DNA of 64,000 bases from Gynuella sunshinyii YC6258 (lineage in GTDB: Bacteria; Pseudomonadota; Gammaproteobacteria; Pseudomonadales; Natronospirillaceae), in the NCBI RefSeq assembly GCF_000940805.1, contig NZ_CP007142.1, positions 2,146,593-2,210,592 of the forward strand, given 5' to 3'. Of the stretch, positions 40,640-48,628 are shown piece after piece. The position numbers were made by a program, and so were the translations under genes. Within the stretch, counting starts at the first letter, position 1, and each line of letters opens with the position of its first letter. Below the pieces are notes generated by a model, which saw only the letters and a program-made list of their open reading frames with translations, was not told the DNA's origin and made no database searches.

Positions 40640-43600
40640 ATGCTCATCATGAGCGCAGCGCTGGCTGCCACCAGCGGTGTGGTTATGACGACAGTCGCTG
40701 TTGCGGCTGCTGTGATTGCTTCTGCGGCCGTTGGTGCGGCGATTTATGCGGGAATGAATATTGTTCAGCAGGGCATCCTGATCGCTGCTGACATCCAGGA
40801 TGGATTTGACTGGTCCCAAGTTGGAAAACAGGCCATTAGCGGCGCGGAAAGTGGTGCATTCGCAGCAGCCACGGCCGGAGCCGGCATGCTCTCTGGCGTA
40901 GCACAGACCTTGGCCAAAGTCGCCATCCAGGCGACCAGGATCTACGTCAACCGTTCCTCCTATACAGACAAGCATGGTCATATCAATAACTGGAGTGGAA
41001 TGACGTTGCAGATGCTCTCGGTCTTTGGTAATGGCAGTGAAGCCGCAAATCAGGCAGGCAAGGCCGCAGATAACGCCAACAAAGCGATGGCGGCCGTGAA
41101 CTGGATCAACCAGAACGCAAACTACATCAGTCCCTGGCTGAATCTGGCAGAAACGTCCATCCATCATAATGGTCAGCTAACAGATGCAGACTGGGTCAAT
41201 GCCATTGGTCAAACCTTCAATGCGGTGGTGGGAGATAACGTTCAAGGTACCCGCTACACCGATGTGATCAAGCGTTCGGCGCTGGAAACCGTTGGCGCGG
41301 TGGCGCTGTCGAGCATCGATAAAGAAGCCGCCTACAGTTACTTTGAGAACAGCGTTGCGAATGAAATCGGGAAATACGCAGGTGGAAAAATTAAGCAGGT
41401 GCTGAAAACAGACACCTGGGGGCAGGATGCGATGGAGCGGGCGAAGCGTCTGCGTACCGCCGCTCAGATGATCAATCAGGTCAAAAAGACCTATCACATT
41501 ACTGAAGCAGAAGAGAAAGTGCTACTGGATGCTGCAAAGGACGGCGAGTTTGATACTGCATATGTATTGGTCAATGGATTATCAAGCGGCAAAGAAAAGG
41601 CCTATGCCAAGTTCGATCACGAAACAGGTCAGGTGAGTGTAGATGCTGACTTGGCTGAAAGAGCAAAAATGGATCCGAATGCTGCTGCAGAACTTTACGG
41701 TTTTGCCATGGAAGAGAGAGGGCATCAGCTGATGGCGAAACTGGAAAACCTGCGGGGCATCCGTGATTTAAAGCTGGACGAAGGAGCGTTGATTGGCAGA
41801 GGTATGCTTGAAGACGCAGCGAAAAGTGCCTGGATAGGTTCTTTCAGTTATAGCCTGGATTTTGGCAACGGCGCACAAACTTACAGTTTTGGAAAAGCGA
41901 ATGCCCTGGATATACGGGATCAGTACTTTGGGGTTGAACGGATATTTGCGGATTATCAGACCAATGGGGTTGAGTATGCAGGTATGAGCGAGTTCGCCAA
42001 TCCGATACAAGACGCTATCTTTGCGATGAGGGCTTTGGGTAATGACAACTTTGGAGCTTTAAGCCCAGATCAGAAACGTACGTTAACCAACCTCTATGAT
42101 CAAGGTGTCAAACCGTTCGACAATGATGTGGATCTGCGTTGGAACCTCAGTACGGAAGAAATGGGTACTTTGGGTGATCTTGCAAGCCAGGCGGACGAAG
42201 TCTATAGCTCGTTGATGAATGTCAATACAAATGCATCTGGCCAGCTATCAGGCGCTGCCGCTCGGCAGATCCTGAATGCCGTGGCCAATGGTGAATCTCT
42301 GAAAATAGGTAGTAGCAATCAAATAGATGCCAACAACCAACTCAGGGACTTTTTGCGGACCTTTGGTGTGGAAAGTAAACCCTGGACGGTGAAAAGCATC
42401 AGTCGTTCACGGATGGCAGGTACACAATACTCAGCAGAGAGTTTAAGAGATGTTGCTGCCATGCTTTCCTCAGCCATAGATACCGGAGTGTCTGACCAAT
42501 ACCTTCAAGACAAAGGTCTTGATCGGATCTTTCAGTACGCCAAAGGCGACGATGCGATGAAATCCTATCAGGCTATCGTCGATTCTATTGGCTATCTGGC
42601 AGATGGTTCAGAATATAATCGCCTGGAAACCCAGATGAGAGGAGGGGCACGGATATTGGATACGACCATTGCCTCCACGACGTCAGAATCGAGAGCGGTT
42701 GCTTACCTGTATGCCCAGAAGAGTGATTTCCGTAAAGCCGGAGATATCGGGCTCCAATTGGCGGTAGAAAACTTCAGGGATGGTAACTACTTTACCAGTG
42801 CTGTAACCGGTGTGGGTGGTGTGGCATCTTCTCTGACAGTAGGCACAATGGATGCGGTGTTGTCCGGGTTCGAGAAAATGAATTACGCCGAAGCGCCACG
42901 ATCTATCCGGGATAGTGGTGTACAAGACCTGGCTATAGAAGCAGCAATGGCCTTACCAATTGGTAAGGGTATTAAGGTTCTGAATGAGCTGGCCTCACTG
43001 AAGCGTTTGGGTGAGACGGGAGAAGTGATTGCCGATACCCGAGGTCAACGCTGGTTTGATGTGGATAATGAAGCTGCGTTGACGGTGAAGGAGTTGGAGG
43101 GTAGAGTTCCAAACAAAAATACTATTGGAATTCCAGTCACGCATTCGCCCAATCGAGTAAGCCCGGTATTAGACTTCGATGCTCATGGGAACGAAATTTT
43201 ATATCGAACAATGAGTCCTGCCGACTTTGCGAAGATGCAACGTACTGGTCAAGTGCCAGCTACCGGTGAAACTTTTGTATCTCCTTTGGAGGCGTATTCA
43301 GCGGGCTATGACGGAACGCTTGTAAGGATTACCGTGAAAAAGGGAACAATGGATCAACTTCAAACTATAGGTGTTTCGGGTAATCCTGGTACTTCGAAGC
43401 TGTTCCCTGATTTACCAACGGAAACCAGTGGTTGGACAGCCAATAATGCAATGTTCAAGCTGGAAGGCTCTAAGGGTGCTAAGAACGCACATATTAGAGC
43501 TATGAATGAAGGTTACGGTGTTGTAAATACGGGGCTTGGGAAAGGCGAAGCACTAAAAATATTTAATAGCAATATTCTTAAATACGAGCCACTGAATTAA
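40640..43600 (+). CDS. C-terminal pretoxin and toxin segment of the giant protein
   Basis: 986 codons that continue the giant protein after its frameshift. Residues 1-60 are hydrophobic (IMSAALAATSGVVMTTVAVA and beyond). A conserved linker then ends at DTWGQDAM (about residue 265). The variable region follows. The last 150 or so residues carry the probable toxin: EILYRTMSPADFAKM, then TGETFVSPLEAYSAGYDG, GWTANNAMFKL and NTGLGKGEALKIFNSNI. The R, the later FVSP and the N/E-rich end resemble an ADP-ribosyltransferase-like fold; this is tentative. Translation could restart at the ATG at 40640, since GGAG lies five bases upstream and 15 bp after the stop of the body. More likely it belongs to one polypeptide of about 10,754 aa. 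The next gene is its presumed immunity gene. Confidence 0.8.
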   Translation: MLIMSAALAATSGVVMTTVAVAAAVIASAAVGAAIYAGMNIVQQGILIAADIQDGFDWSQVGKQAISGAESGAFAAATAGAGMLSGVAQTLAKVAIQATRIYVNRSSYTDKHGHINNWSGMTLQMLSVFGNGSEAANQAGKAADNANKAMAAVNWINQNANYISPWLNLAETSIHHNGQLTDADWVNAIGQTFNAVVGDNVQGTRYTDVIKRSALETVGAVALSSIDKEAAYSYFENSVANEIGKYAGGKIKQVLKTDTWGQDAMERAKRLRTAAQMINQVKKTYHITEAEEKVLLDAAKDGEFDTAYVLVNGLSSGKEKAYAKFDHETGQVSVDADLAERAKMDPNAAAELYGFAMEERGHQLMAKLENLRGIRDLKLDEGALIGRGMLEDAAKSAWIGSFSYSLDFGNGAQTYSFGKANALDIRDQYFGVERIFADYQTNGVEYAGMSEFANPIQDAIFAMRALGNDNFGALSPDQKRTLTNLYDQGVKPFDNDVDLRWNLSTEEMGTLGDLASQADEVYSSLMNVNTNASGQLSGAAARQILNAVANGESLKIGSSNQIDANNQLRDFLRTFGVESKPWTVKSISRSRMAGTQYSAESLRDVAAMLSSAIDTGVSDQYLQDKGLDRIFQYAKGDDAMKSYQAIVDSIGYLADGSEYNRLETQMRGGARILDTTIASTTSESRAVAYLYAQKSDFRKAGDIGLQLAVENFRDGNYFTSAVTGVGGVASSLTVGTMDAVLSGFEKMNYAEAPRSIRDSGVQDLAIEAAMALPIGKGIKVLNELASLKRLGETGEVIADTRGQRWFDVDNEAALTVKELEGRVPNKNTIGIPVTHSPNRVSPVLDFDAHGNEILYRTMSPADFAKMQRTGQVPATGETFVSPLEAYSAGYDGTLVRITVKKGTMDQLQTIGVSGNPGTSKLFPDLPTETSGWTANNAMFKLEGSKGAKNAHIRAMNEGYGVVNTGLGKGEALKIFNSNILKYEPLN

Positions 43601-43614
43601 GTTTTGGAAGTTTT

Positions 43615-44082
43615 ATGTTTTTAAAATTAGATGAAGATAATTCTTCTTTGCAGTTGGTTTACCAATTGTCTGAAGAACTCAAGAATGACCCAGAGCAAGT
43701 GGCGATGGCTCAAGCATTAACTCAAGATGAATCTAGGCCCTTCGGATTAAAAGGAACGCATGGGCTTTTTGGTTCAGATGAATGGTGGGACAACCTTCGA
43801 AAAGGTGTTTTGCCGGTGCGGCATGTTTCTGGTGTTATAGAGCGTCTTTTTGTCTCAGGGCAAGAGAAAGGTATGGAAGCAAATACCTTTGATCTCTTGC
43901 TAAATGATGGAGGGTCGCATACGGAAAGTATTTTTGTTGACAGTGAGAAATATCGCCAGCTTTTTAAAGTGGGTAGTCGAGTAGAAATACTCTACGCGCT
44001 GGATGAATTGAAAATGCAGCCAGCGCCAGGGGGTAGGATAAACTATTCAGAAATCGTAGTAGAAATGGCGGTATCTAAATAA
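43615..44082 (+). CDS. Probable immunity protein for the first toxin tip
   Basis: A 155-aa soluble protein starting 15 bp after the toxin stop. Features are acidic N-terminal helices, then a GLFGSDEWWDNLRKGVLPV stretch and a later strand-rich part (GVIERLFVSGQEKGMEA, then VGSRVEILYALDELK). No signal peptide or membrane segment is seen, which suits protection against a cytoplasmic toxin. The family is not named by me; the immunity role rests on position and size. Its stop overlaps the end of the convergent DUF4291 gene by 8 bp. Confidence 0.7.
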   Translation: MFLKLDEDNSSLQLVYQLSEELKNDPEQVAMAQALTQDESRPFGLKGTHGLFGSDEWWDNLRKGVLPVRHVSGVIERLFVSGQEKGMEANTFDLLLNDGGSHTESIFVDSEKYRQLFKVGSRVEILYALDELKMQPAPGGRINYSEIVVEMAVSK

Positions 44083-44680
44083 ACGCCATGCCGAGTGTCT
44101 GCGCCAATTTATTGTTCACTTGGTAAGGGCGTTCAACAGGAAGTCGCTGTCTGGCGGCTTCCAATTCGCCGTTCTCCACAAGAGTATGGATTTCTTCCGC
44201 AAGTTCTGTCACTTCGGTGATGTTCTGAATCCACTCATTAACATAGAGTGGTACAGCTTCGTTAGTGAGTCCGATTTGAATTGCCCGATGCTCTAAAGGC
44301 TGCAAATGCAAATCCCGTTCGGGGTCCCACTGGATGCGAACGGGAGTTGCGTTTTTAATCTTTAGCCACTCTTCTTTGTTTTTATAGTTATTGGCTTCAT
44401 GGCTAAGCAGGCTATGTTCCAGCGCCCACTCAAAACCTTCCCTTGTAATGTCGATGGCCAGAATGCGTTTCTGGCCGCTGTCTTTTTTACCCCAACCTGA
44501 GCGATACATCATCCAAAGAAAAGATGGCTTAATCCACGTCATGCGTTCCATCTTGAAGGGCGGTGACTTGAAAGTGCCGTGCTCTAAAGCAGAGTTCGCA
44601 ATCGCATCGCTGTAAGCCTGATACACACGAATGGTTTTATCGTCATAGACAGCGCGAATCTGCCGGGTAGGGATAGTCAT
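44075..44680 (-). CDS. DUF4291 family protein
   Basis: 201 aa, starting MTIPTRQIRAVYDDKTIRVY and continuing with KSPPFKMERMTWIKPSFLWM, GWGKKDSGQKRILAIDITRE and PERDLHLQPLEHRAIQIGL. This pattern is the DUF4291 family, whose biochemical role I do not know. The ATG at 44680 follows closely on an upstream stop (TGA at 44684-44686), so it was the second gene of an operon whose first gene is now a fragment. It has been carried into the toxin array as an unrelated passenger. Confidence 0.9.
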   Translation of the reverse strand: MTIPTRQIRAVYDDKTIRVYQAYSDAIANSALEHGTFKSPPFKMERMTWIKPSFLWMMYRSGWGKKDSGQKRILAIDITREGFEWALEHSLLSHEANNYKNKEEWLKIKNATPVRIQWDPERDLHLQPLEHRAIQIGLTNEAVPLYVNEWIQNITEVTELAEEIHTLVENGELEAARQRLPVERPYQVNNKLAQTLGMAFI

Positions 44681-44683
44681 AGT

Positions 44684-44787
44684 TCACCCGTTGCTTGCAG
44701 ATAGCCGGTTGGCGGTGTGTTTAAGAATTAGGCTGTCTAGTAGCTCCTTGGCTACCTTCTTCTCGTCAGGTGAGAACTGGCTAAGAG
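44684..44787 (-). pseudogene. C-terminal gene fragment upstream of DUF4291
   Basis: Minus-strand frame of about 34 codons reading LSQFSPDEKKVAKELLDSLI and ending ANRLSASNG. It is open at its 5' end where boundary motif A begins (44791) and stops 3 bp before the DUF4291 start. It is a truncated gene tail; the helix-rich sequence does not identify a family. Confidence 0.55.
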
Positions 44788-44790
44788 AAA

Positions 44791-44820
44791 AATAAAAAGG
44801 ACACCCATAAACTTGAATTA
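44791..44820 (+). repeat. RAYT-type boundary motif, copy A
   Basis: Plus-strand copy AAAAAGGACACCCATAAACT followed by TGAATTA. The last A is also the first base of the constant Rhs tip region, so the motif is joined directly to the cassette. The same junction occurs at 47907-47935. Confidence 0.75.
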
Positions 44821-46152
44821 CTGAAATCGGCGATTTCCGCTACAACAACGATGGTCAGATCGTATATCGAAACATTAATCCGGCGGATGAGGACCTGAAA
44901 ACCCACAACCGCACTTACTTTTATGCCAATGACAAAGGCAATCAGGTCACCAATCTCGGAACGGGTGATTACCGCTCTCTGGTCAATATCAGTGAAGACT
45001 TTCCAACCAGTGCCTTGAGTAGCTTTACTGCCACCGGCGGTGAAACCCTGCGTCAAGTGGCAGCCAATCTGCTGGGCAATGCCAATCTGTGGTTTATCCT
45101 GGCAGAGGCGAATGGTTTGAGTGGTACAGCTACCCTCAAAGCCGGTCAGACGATTACCGTGCCGAACAGCGTAGAAAGCGGCAAGCTCGACGCTGATACG
45201 CACAAGGTCTACAACGAGAGCGAGATCATCGGCTCGACCATGCCAAACGTTCGGCAGAAAGCGAAGAGCAGACGTTGTAAAAACTTCTTTGCCATTGTCA
45301 TCATGGTGGTGGTAGCAGTAGTCGCTGCAGCACTGACTGCTGGAGCTTCTATGCTCATCATGAGCGCAGCGCTGGCTGCCACCAGCGGTGTGGTTATGAC
45401 GACAGTCGCTGTTGCGGCTGCTGTGATTGCTTCTGCGGCCGTTGGTGCGGCGATTTATGCGGGAATGAATATTGTTCAGCAGGGCATCCTGATCGCTGCT
45501 GACATCCAGGATGGATTTGACTGGTCCCAAGTTGGAAAACAGGCCATTAGCGGCGCGGAAAGTGGTGCATTCGCAGCGGCCACGGCCGGAGCCGGCATGC
45601 TCTCTGGCGTAGCACAGACCTTGGCCAAAGTCGCCATCCAGGCGACCAGGATCTACGTCAACCGTTCCTCCTATACAGACAAGCATGGTCATATCAATAA
45701 CTGGAGTGGAATGACGTTGCAGATGCTCTCGGTCTTCGGTGATGGCAGTGAAGCCGCAAATCAGGCAGGCAAGGCCGCAGATAACGCCAACAAAGCGATG
45801 GCGGCTGTGAACTGGATCAACCAGAACGCAAACTACATCAGTCCCTGGCTGAATCTGGCAGAAACGTCCATCAATCATAATGGTCAGCTAACAGATGCAG
45901 ACTGGGTCAATGCCATTGGTCAGACCTTCAATGCGGTGGTGGGAGATAACGTTCAAGGTACCCGCTACACCGATGTGATCAAGCGTTCGGCGCTGGAAAC
46001 CGTTGGCGCGGTGGCGCTGTCGAGCATCGATAAAGAAGCCGCCTACAGTTACTTTGAGAACAGCGTTGCGAGAGAAATCGGGGAATACGCAGGTGGAAAA
46101 ATTAAGCAGGTGCTGAAAACAGACACCTGGGGGCAGGATGCGATGAAGCGGG
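44820..46152 (+). repeat. Constant tip region, copy 2
   Basis: Near-identical to 40080-41441. Differences: 30 bases (ten codons, GHAVGDKGTD) are missing after FYAN, and the G lost at 40616 is present, keeping the frame open. Divergence begins right after DTWGQDAM-R. Confidence 0.9.
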
Positions 46153-47495
46153 TTCAACAAAAACGAGCAATATCACGAATGTCTTTCATAGACGTTAATG
46201 ACCGAGAAATAGTTTCTAGTGAACAAGGTGCGATATTCGATAGCGTAATTGATTCAGAGTCAAAATTGTCCGATAAAGAAATAGCAACGGATAATTTCAA
46301 AGCATTACTAGCCCATCGAGATAACTTGGATCAAGTGGGTAGAGATATTCTGAACGATGACGAGTTCTTTGCTCACGTTGTACAGGATATCCGCGAAAAT
46401 GGTTATGACTCACCTTATGCACAGATCAGTGGTCTCGTTTTAAAAACAGATGACACTGAGCTGTTAGCCAGCATAGTGGCAGATAATCGGAAAAGATTCG
46501 CAGAAACAATCATCGATCAAGGAAACTTTGTTGGCGCTATTGCTGTAAAAGGCATGGAACAACTTGGTTACTCAGATTTACCTGATATTTCGCACGATAA
46601 GATCGATCGTGTAGATAATGCCACCATCCAGTATTTTGCTAATCCTGAGGGCGCAGAAGGGGTATCTCTTAATACATGGCAGACATTACGCGCAACAGGT
46701 TTCATTGATGAGAAGACTTATCAGACGATAGGCTATTCCGCATTTGAGAGTGAAGCAGCTAGAGCTGAGCTGATTGCCACAATAGCAACTCTGGGATTTT
46801 CCGCAGTCAGAAATCCAAAGGGTGTCATTGATGGTGCCAAATCACTTTGGAATGGTGGGAAAGCGGCGGCCAAGTTATCCGCAGAGGGCCTTCAGTATGG
46901 TGTCAGACAGTTACGAGTGCTTGGTAATCTTGCAAAAGGCAAATTGTCTACTGTATTTCCAAAGGGTAAAAATGTGAACTCTACTCTGGAGATGTTAGAG
47001 TCTAAAATAGCTGGAAGGCCAAGAGAAATTGGATATATTGTCGATAGTAAATCAGGAGAGGTATTAGCAACCACTAGAGCACCTATTTCGAATCCAAGGA
47101 AACTTCGTTTTGATGAAGAACAGTTGCGTTCCCTTGAGGGAAATATTATGACACATAACCATCCGAGTGGCGCTACGTTTTCTATACAAGATATCTCAAC
47201 TGGACTTGGTAGTGGTGCTGAGGAAATTAGAGCTGTGACTGAAGAAGGAATACATGTAATAAAGTTTGCAGACAATGCCCCTAAATATGCAGGTAACCAA
47301 ATGGGGGCTATTGGTTACATGTCTAAACAGCAAGAGATTGCAATATCTGAGTTAAAGTCCGAATTTCAAAGTGGTGTCAGACAATTACCAGTTGGTGCAT
47401 CAAAAGCGGAAATGGAAGTTTTCAACGCAAAAATTATTTTGGATAAAGTGTTGCAGAATAATGAATGGATCCAATATAGCTTTATAAAGAACTAG
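45015..47495 (+). CDS. Orphan Rhs tip cassette 2 with JAB-like toxin
   Basis: Open frame from 44815 (a TGA inside the boundary motif precedes it) to 47495; the nominal start at 45015 is a TTG with no clear ribosome site, so the cassette is probably silent unless recombined. Order: end of YD region, LysM, hydrophobic pretoxin segment, conserved linker to DTWGQDAM, a helical linker, then the toxin. The last 170 residues have a JAB/MPN-like signature: GYIVDSKSGEVLATTRAP, then IMTHNHPSGATFSIQDI with the metal-binding H-x-H and later S-x-x-D. JAB-type tails occur in polymorphic toxins. It pairs with the gene at 47506. Confidence 0.8.
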   Translation: MSSFTATGGETLRQVAANLLGNANLWFILAEANGLSGTATLKAGQTITVPNSVESGKLDADTHKVYNESEIIGSTMPNVRQKAKSRRCKNFFAIVIMVVVAVVAAALTAGASMLIMSAALAATSGVVMTTVAVAAAVIASAAVGAAIYAGMNIVQQGILIAADIQDGFDWSQVGKQAISGAESGAFAAATAGAGMLSGVAQTLAKVAIQATRIYVNRSSYTDKHGHINNWSGMTLQMLSVFGDGSEAANQAGKAADNANKAMAAVNWINQNANYISPWLNLAETSINHNGQLTDADWVNAIGQTFNAVVGDNVQGTRYTDVIKRSALETVGAVALSSIDKEAAYSYFENSVAREIGEYAGGKIKQVLKTDTWGQDAMKRVQQKRAISRMSFIDVNDREIVSSEQGAIFDSVIDSESKLSDKEIATDNFKALLAHRDNLDQVGRDILNDDEFFAHVVQDIRENGYDSPYAQISGLVLKTDDTELLASIVADNRKRFAETIIDQGNFVGAIAVKGMEQLGYSDLPDISHDKIDRVDNATIQYFANPEGAEGVSLNTWQTLRATGFIDEKTYQTIGYSAFESEAARAELIATIATLGFSAVRNPKGVIDGAKSLWNGGKAAAKLSAEGLQYGVRQLRVLGNLAKGKLSTVFPKGKNVNSTLEMLESKIAGRPREIGYIVDSKSGEVLATTRAPISNPRKLRFDEEQLRSLEGNIMTHNHPSGATFSIQDISTGLGSGAEEIRAVTEEGIHVIKFADNAPKYAGNQMGAIGYMSKQQEIAISELKSEFQSGVRQLPVGASKAEMEVFNAKIILDKVLQNNEWIQYSFIKN

Positions 47496-47505
47496 GGTGT
47501 ATTTC

Positions 47506-47829
47506 ATGATAAATTCGAAGGCAAAAAGTATCAATGACGTTGTCGATGGTTTCATTGATATGCTTACAAATGAAGAGTTGGATGAATTTAAAAATTTCAT
47601 ACCCAACCCAATGATTAAACAGAAAATAGACTTTTATGATTATGTTGTTTCTAAGTTTGATTTAAAAAATGATGGCCAATGGATTGTCGAAAAACTCAGT
47701 GAAGAATTCCCGATAGAGTCTCAACTTCTTGGAAAATATGACTCCTATGGAAATCGCTTATTGGATTGGGAAGTTGATATGATTATCAAATTGGCTAGGG
47801 AAAAATTGGGGCTGACTTTTGAGAAATAA
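47506..47829 (+). CDS. Probable immunity protein for tip cassette 2
   Basis: A 107-aa soluble acidic protein. The start is the ATG at 47506, 10 bp after the toxin stop, with AGGGTG upstream; the frame opens three codons earlier at a GTG. It begins MINSKAKSINDVVDGFIDML, followed by an ELDEFKNF helix and an ending of IIKLAREKLGLTF. The SIxDVVDxFIDML start is reminiscent of DUF6794-type proteins, but I am unsure. Immunity is inferred from position. Confidence 0.65.
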   Translation: MINSKAKSINDVVDGFIDMLTNEELDEFKNFIPNPMIKQKIDFYDYVVSKFDLKNDGQWIVEKLSEEFPIESQLLGKYDSYGNRLLDWEVDMIIKLAREKLGLTFEK

Positions 47830-47835
47830 AGAGTA

Positions 47836-47906
47836 AGACGCAAACGCTGAGTACTTTGATGTAGGTGGTTATTATAAACCTGACGATTGGATTGAGTGGG
47901 ATAAAA
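47836..47906 (+). pseudogene. Tail fragment of another immunity or toxin gene
   Basis: Short open frame reading AEYFDVGGYYKPDDWIEWDK. It runs without a stop through boundary motif B (KNKKDTHKLEL). It has no start and no homologue in the window, so it is the end of a lost gene, trapped between cassette 2 and cassette 3. Confidence 0.4.
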
Positions 47907-47935
47907 ATAAAAAGGACACCCATAAACTTGAATTA
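47907..47935 (+). repeat. RAYT-type boundary motif, copy B
   Basis: Plus-strand copy, identical to copy A from AAAAAGGACACCCATAAACT to TGAATTA. It is again fused directly to ACTGAAATCGG of the constant tip region. Confidence 0.75.
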
Positions 47936-48560
47936 CTGAAATCGGCGATTTCCGCTACAACAACGATGGTCAGATCGTATATCGAAACATTAATCCGGCG
48001 GATGAGGACCTGAAAACCCACAACCGCACTTACTTTTATGCCAATGGCCATGCCGTTGGTGATAAAGGCACGGATGACAAAGGCAATCAGGTCACCAATC
48101 TCGGAACGGGTGATTACCGCTCTCTGGTCAATATCAGTGAAGACTTTCCAACCAGTGCCTTGAGTAGCTTTACTGCCACCGGCGGTGAAACCCTGCGTCA
48201 AGTGGCAGCCAATCTGCTGGGCAATGCCAATCTGTGGTTTATCCTGGCAGAGGCGAATGGTTTGAGTGGTACAGCTACCCTCAAAGCCGGTCAGACGATT
48301 ACCGTGCCGAACAGCGTAGAAAGCGGCAAGCTCGACGCTGATACGCACAAGGTCTACAACGAGAGCGAGATCATCGGCTCGACCATGCCAAACGTTCGGC
48401 AGAAAGCGAAATGCTCATCATGAGCGCAGCGCTGGCTGCCACCAGCGGTGTGGTTATGACGACAGTCGCTGTTGCGGCTGCTGTGATTGCTTCTGCGGCC
48501 GTTGGTGCGGCGATTTATGCGGGAATGAATATTGTTCAGCAGGGCATCCTGATCGCTGCT
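47935..48560 (+). pseudogene. Orphan Rhs tip cassette 3 (deleted)
   Basis: Third copy of the constant tip region (match to 40080-40789). It retains the ten codons missing in copy 2. It lacks 85 bases (relative to copy 2) that encode the basic SRRCKNFF stretch and the first part of the hydrophobic segment. The deletion shifts the frame, which stops shortly after QKAKCSS. No toxin remains: the sequence ends directly at boundary motif C. It could serve only as recombination substrate. Confidence 0.85.
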
Positions 48561-48570
48561 AACGATAACG

Positions 48571-48599
48571 ATAAAAAGGACACCCATAAACTTGAATTA
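48571..48599 (+). repeat. RAYT-type boundary motif, copy C
   Basis: Plus-strand copy in the leader of the intact transposase gene, 30 bp before its ATG. The whole leader is conserved in the stump at 3867-3924 (minus strand). Confidence 0.8.
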
Positions 48600-48628
48600 T
48601 ATCCCCACATCAACTAACATCGACCACC

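Larger units (their letters stand above)
40080..41441 (+). repeat. Constant tip region, copy 1 (in the giant gene)
   Basis: About 1.36 kb running from TEIGDFRYNNDG through LysM and the hydrophobic pretoxin segment to DTWGQDAM. It is nearly identical to 44820-46152 (which has one internal 30-nt deletion and one extra base) and partly to 47935-48560. After DTWGQDAM-R the toxin sequences are unrelated, so this is the shared anchor for tip exchange. Confidence 0.9.

Noticed and set aside
40640-43600. The 986-codon frame as an independent gene
   Set aside because: Its start lies inside a hydrophobic segment that is continuous in copy 2, and the frame can be restored by one base. Kept as a part of the giant protein, with restart noted as possible.
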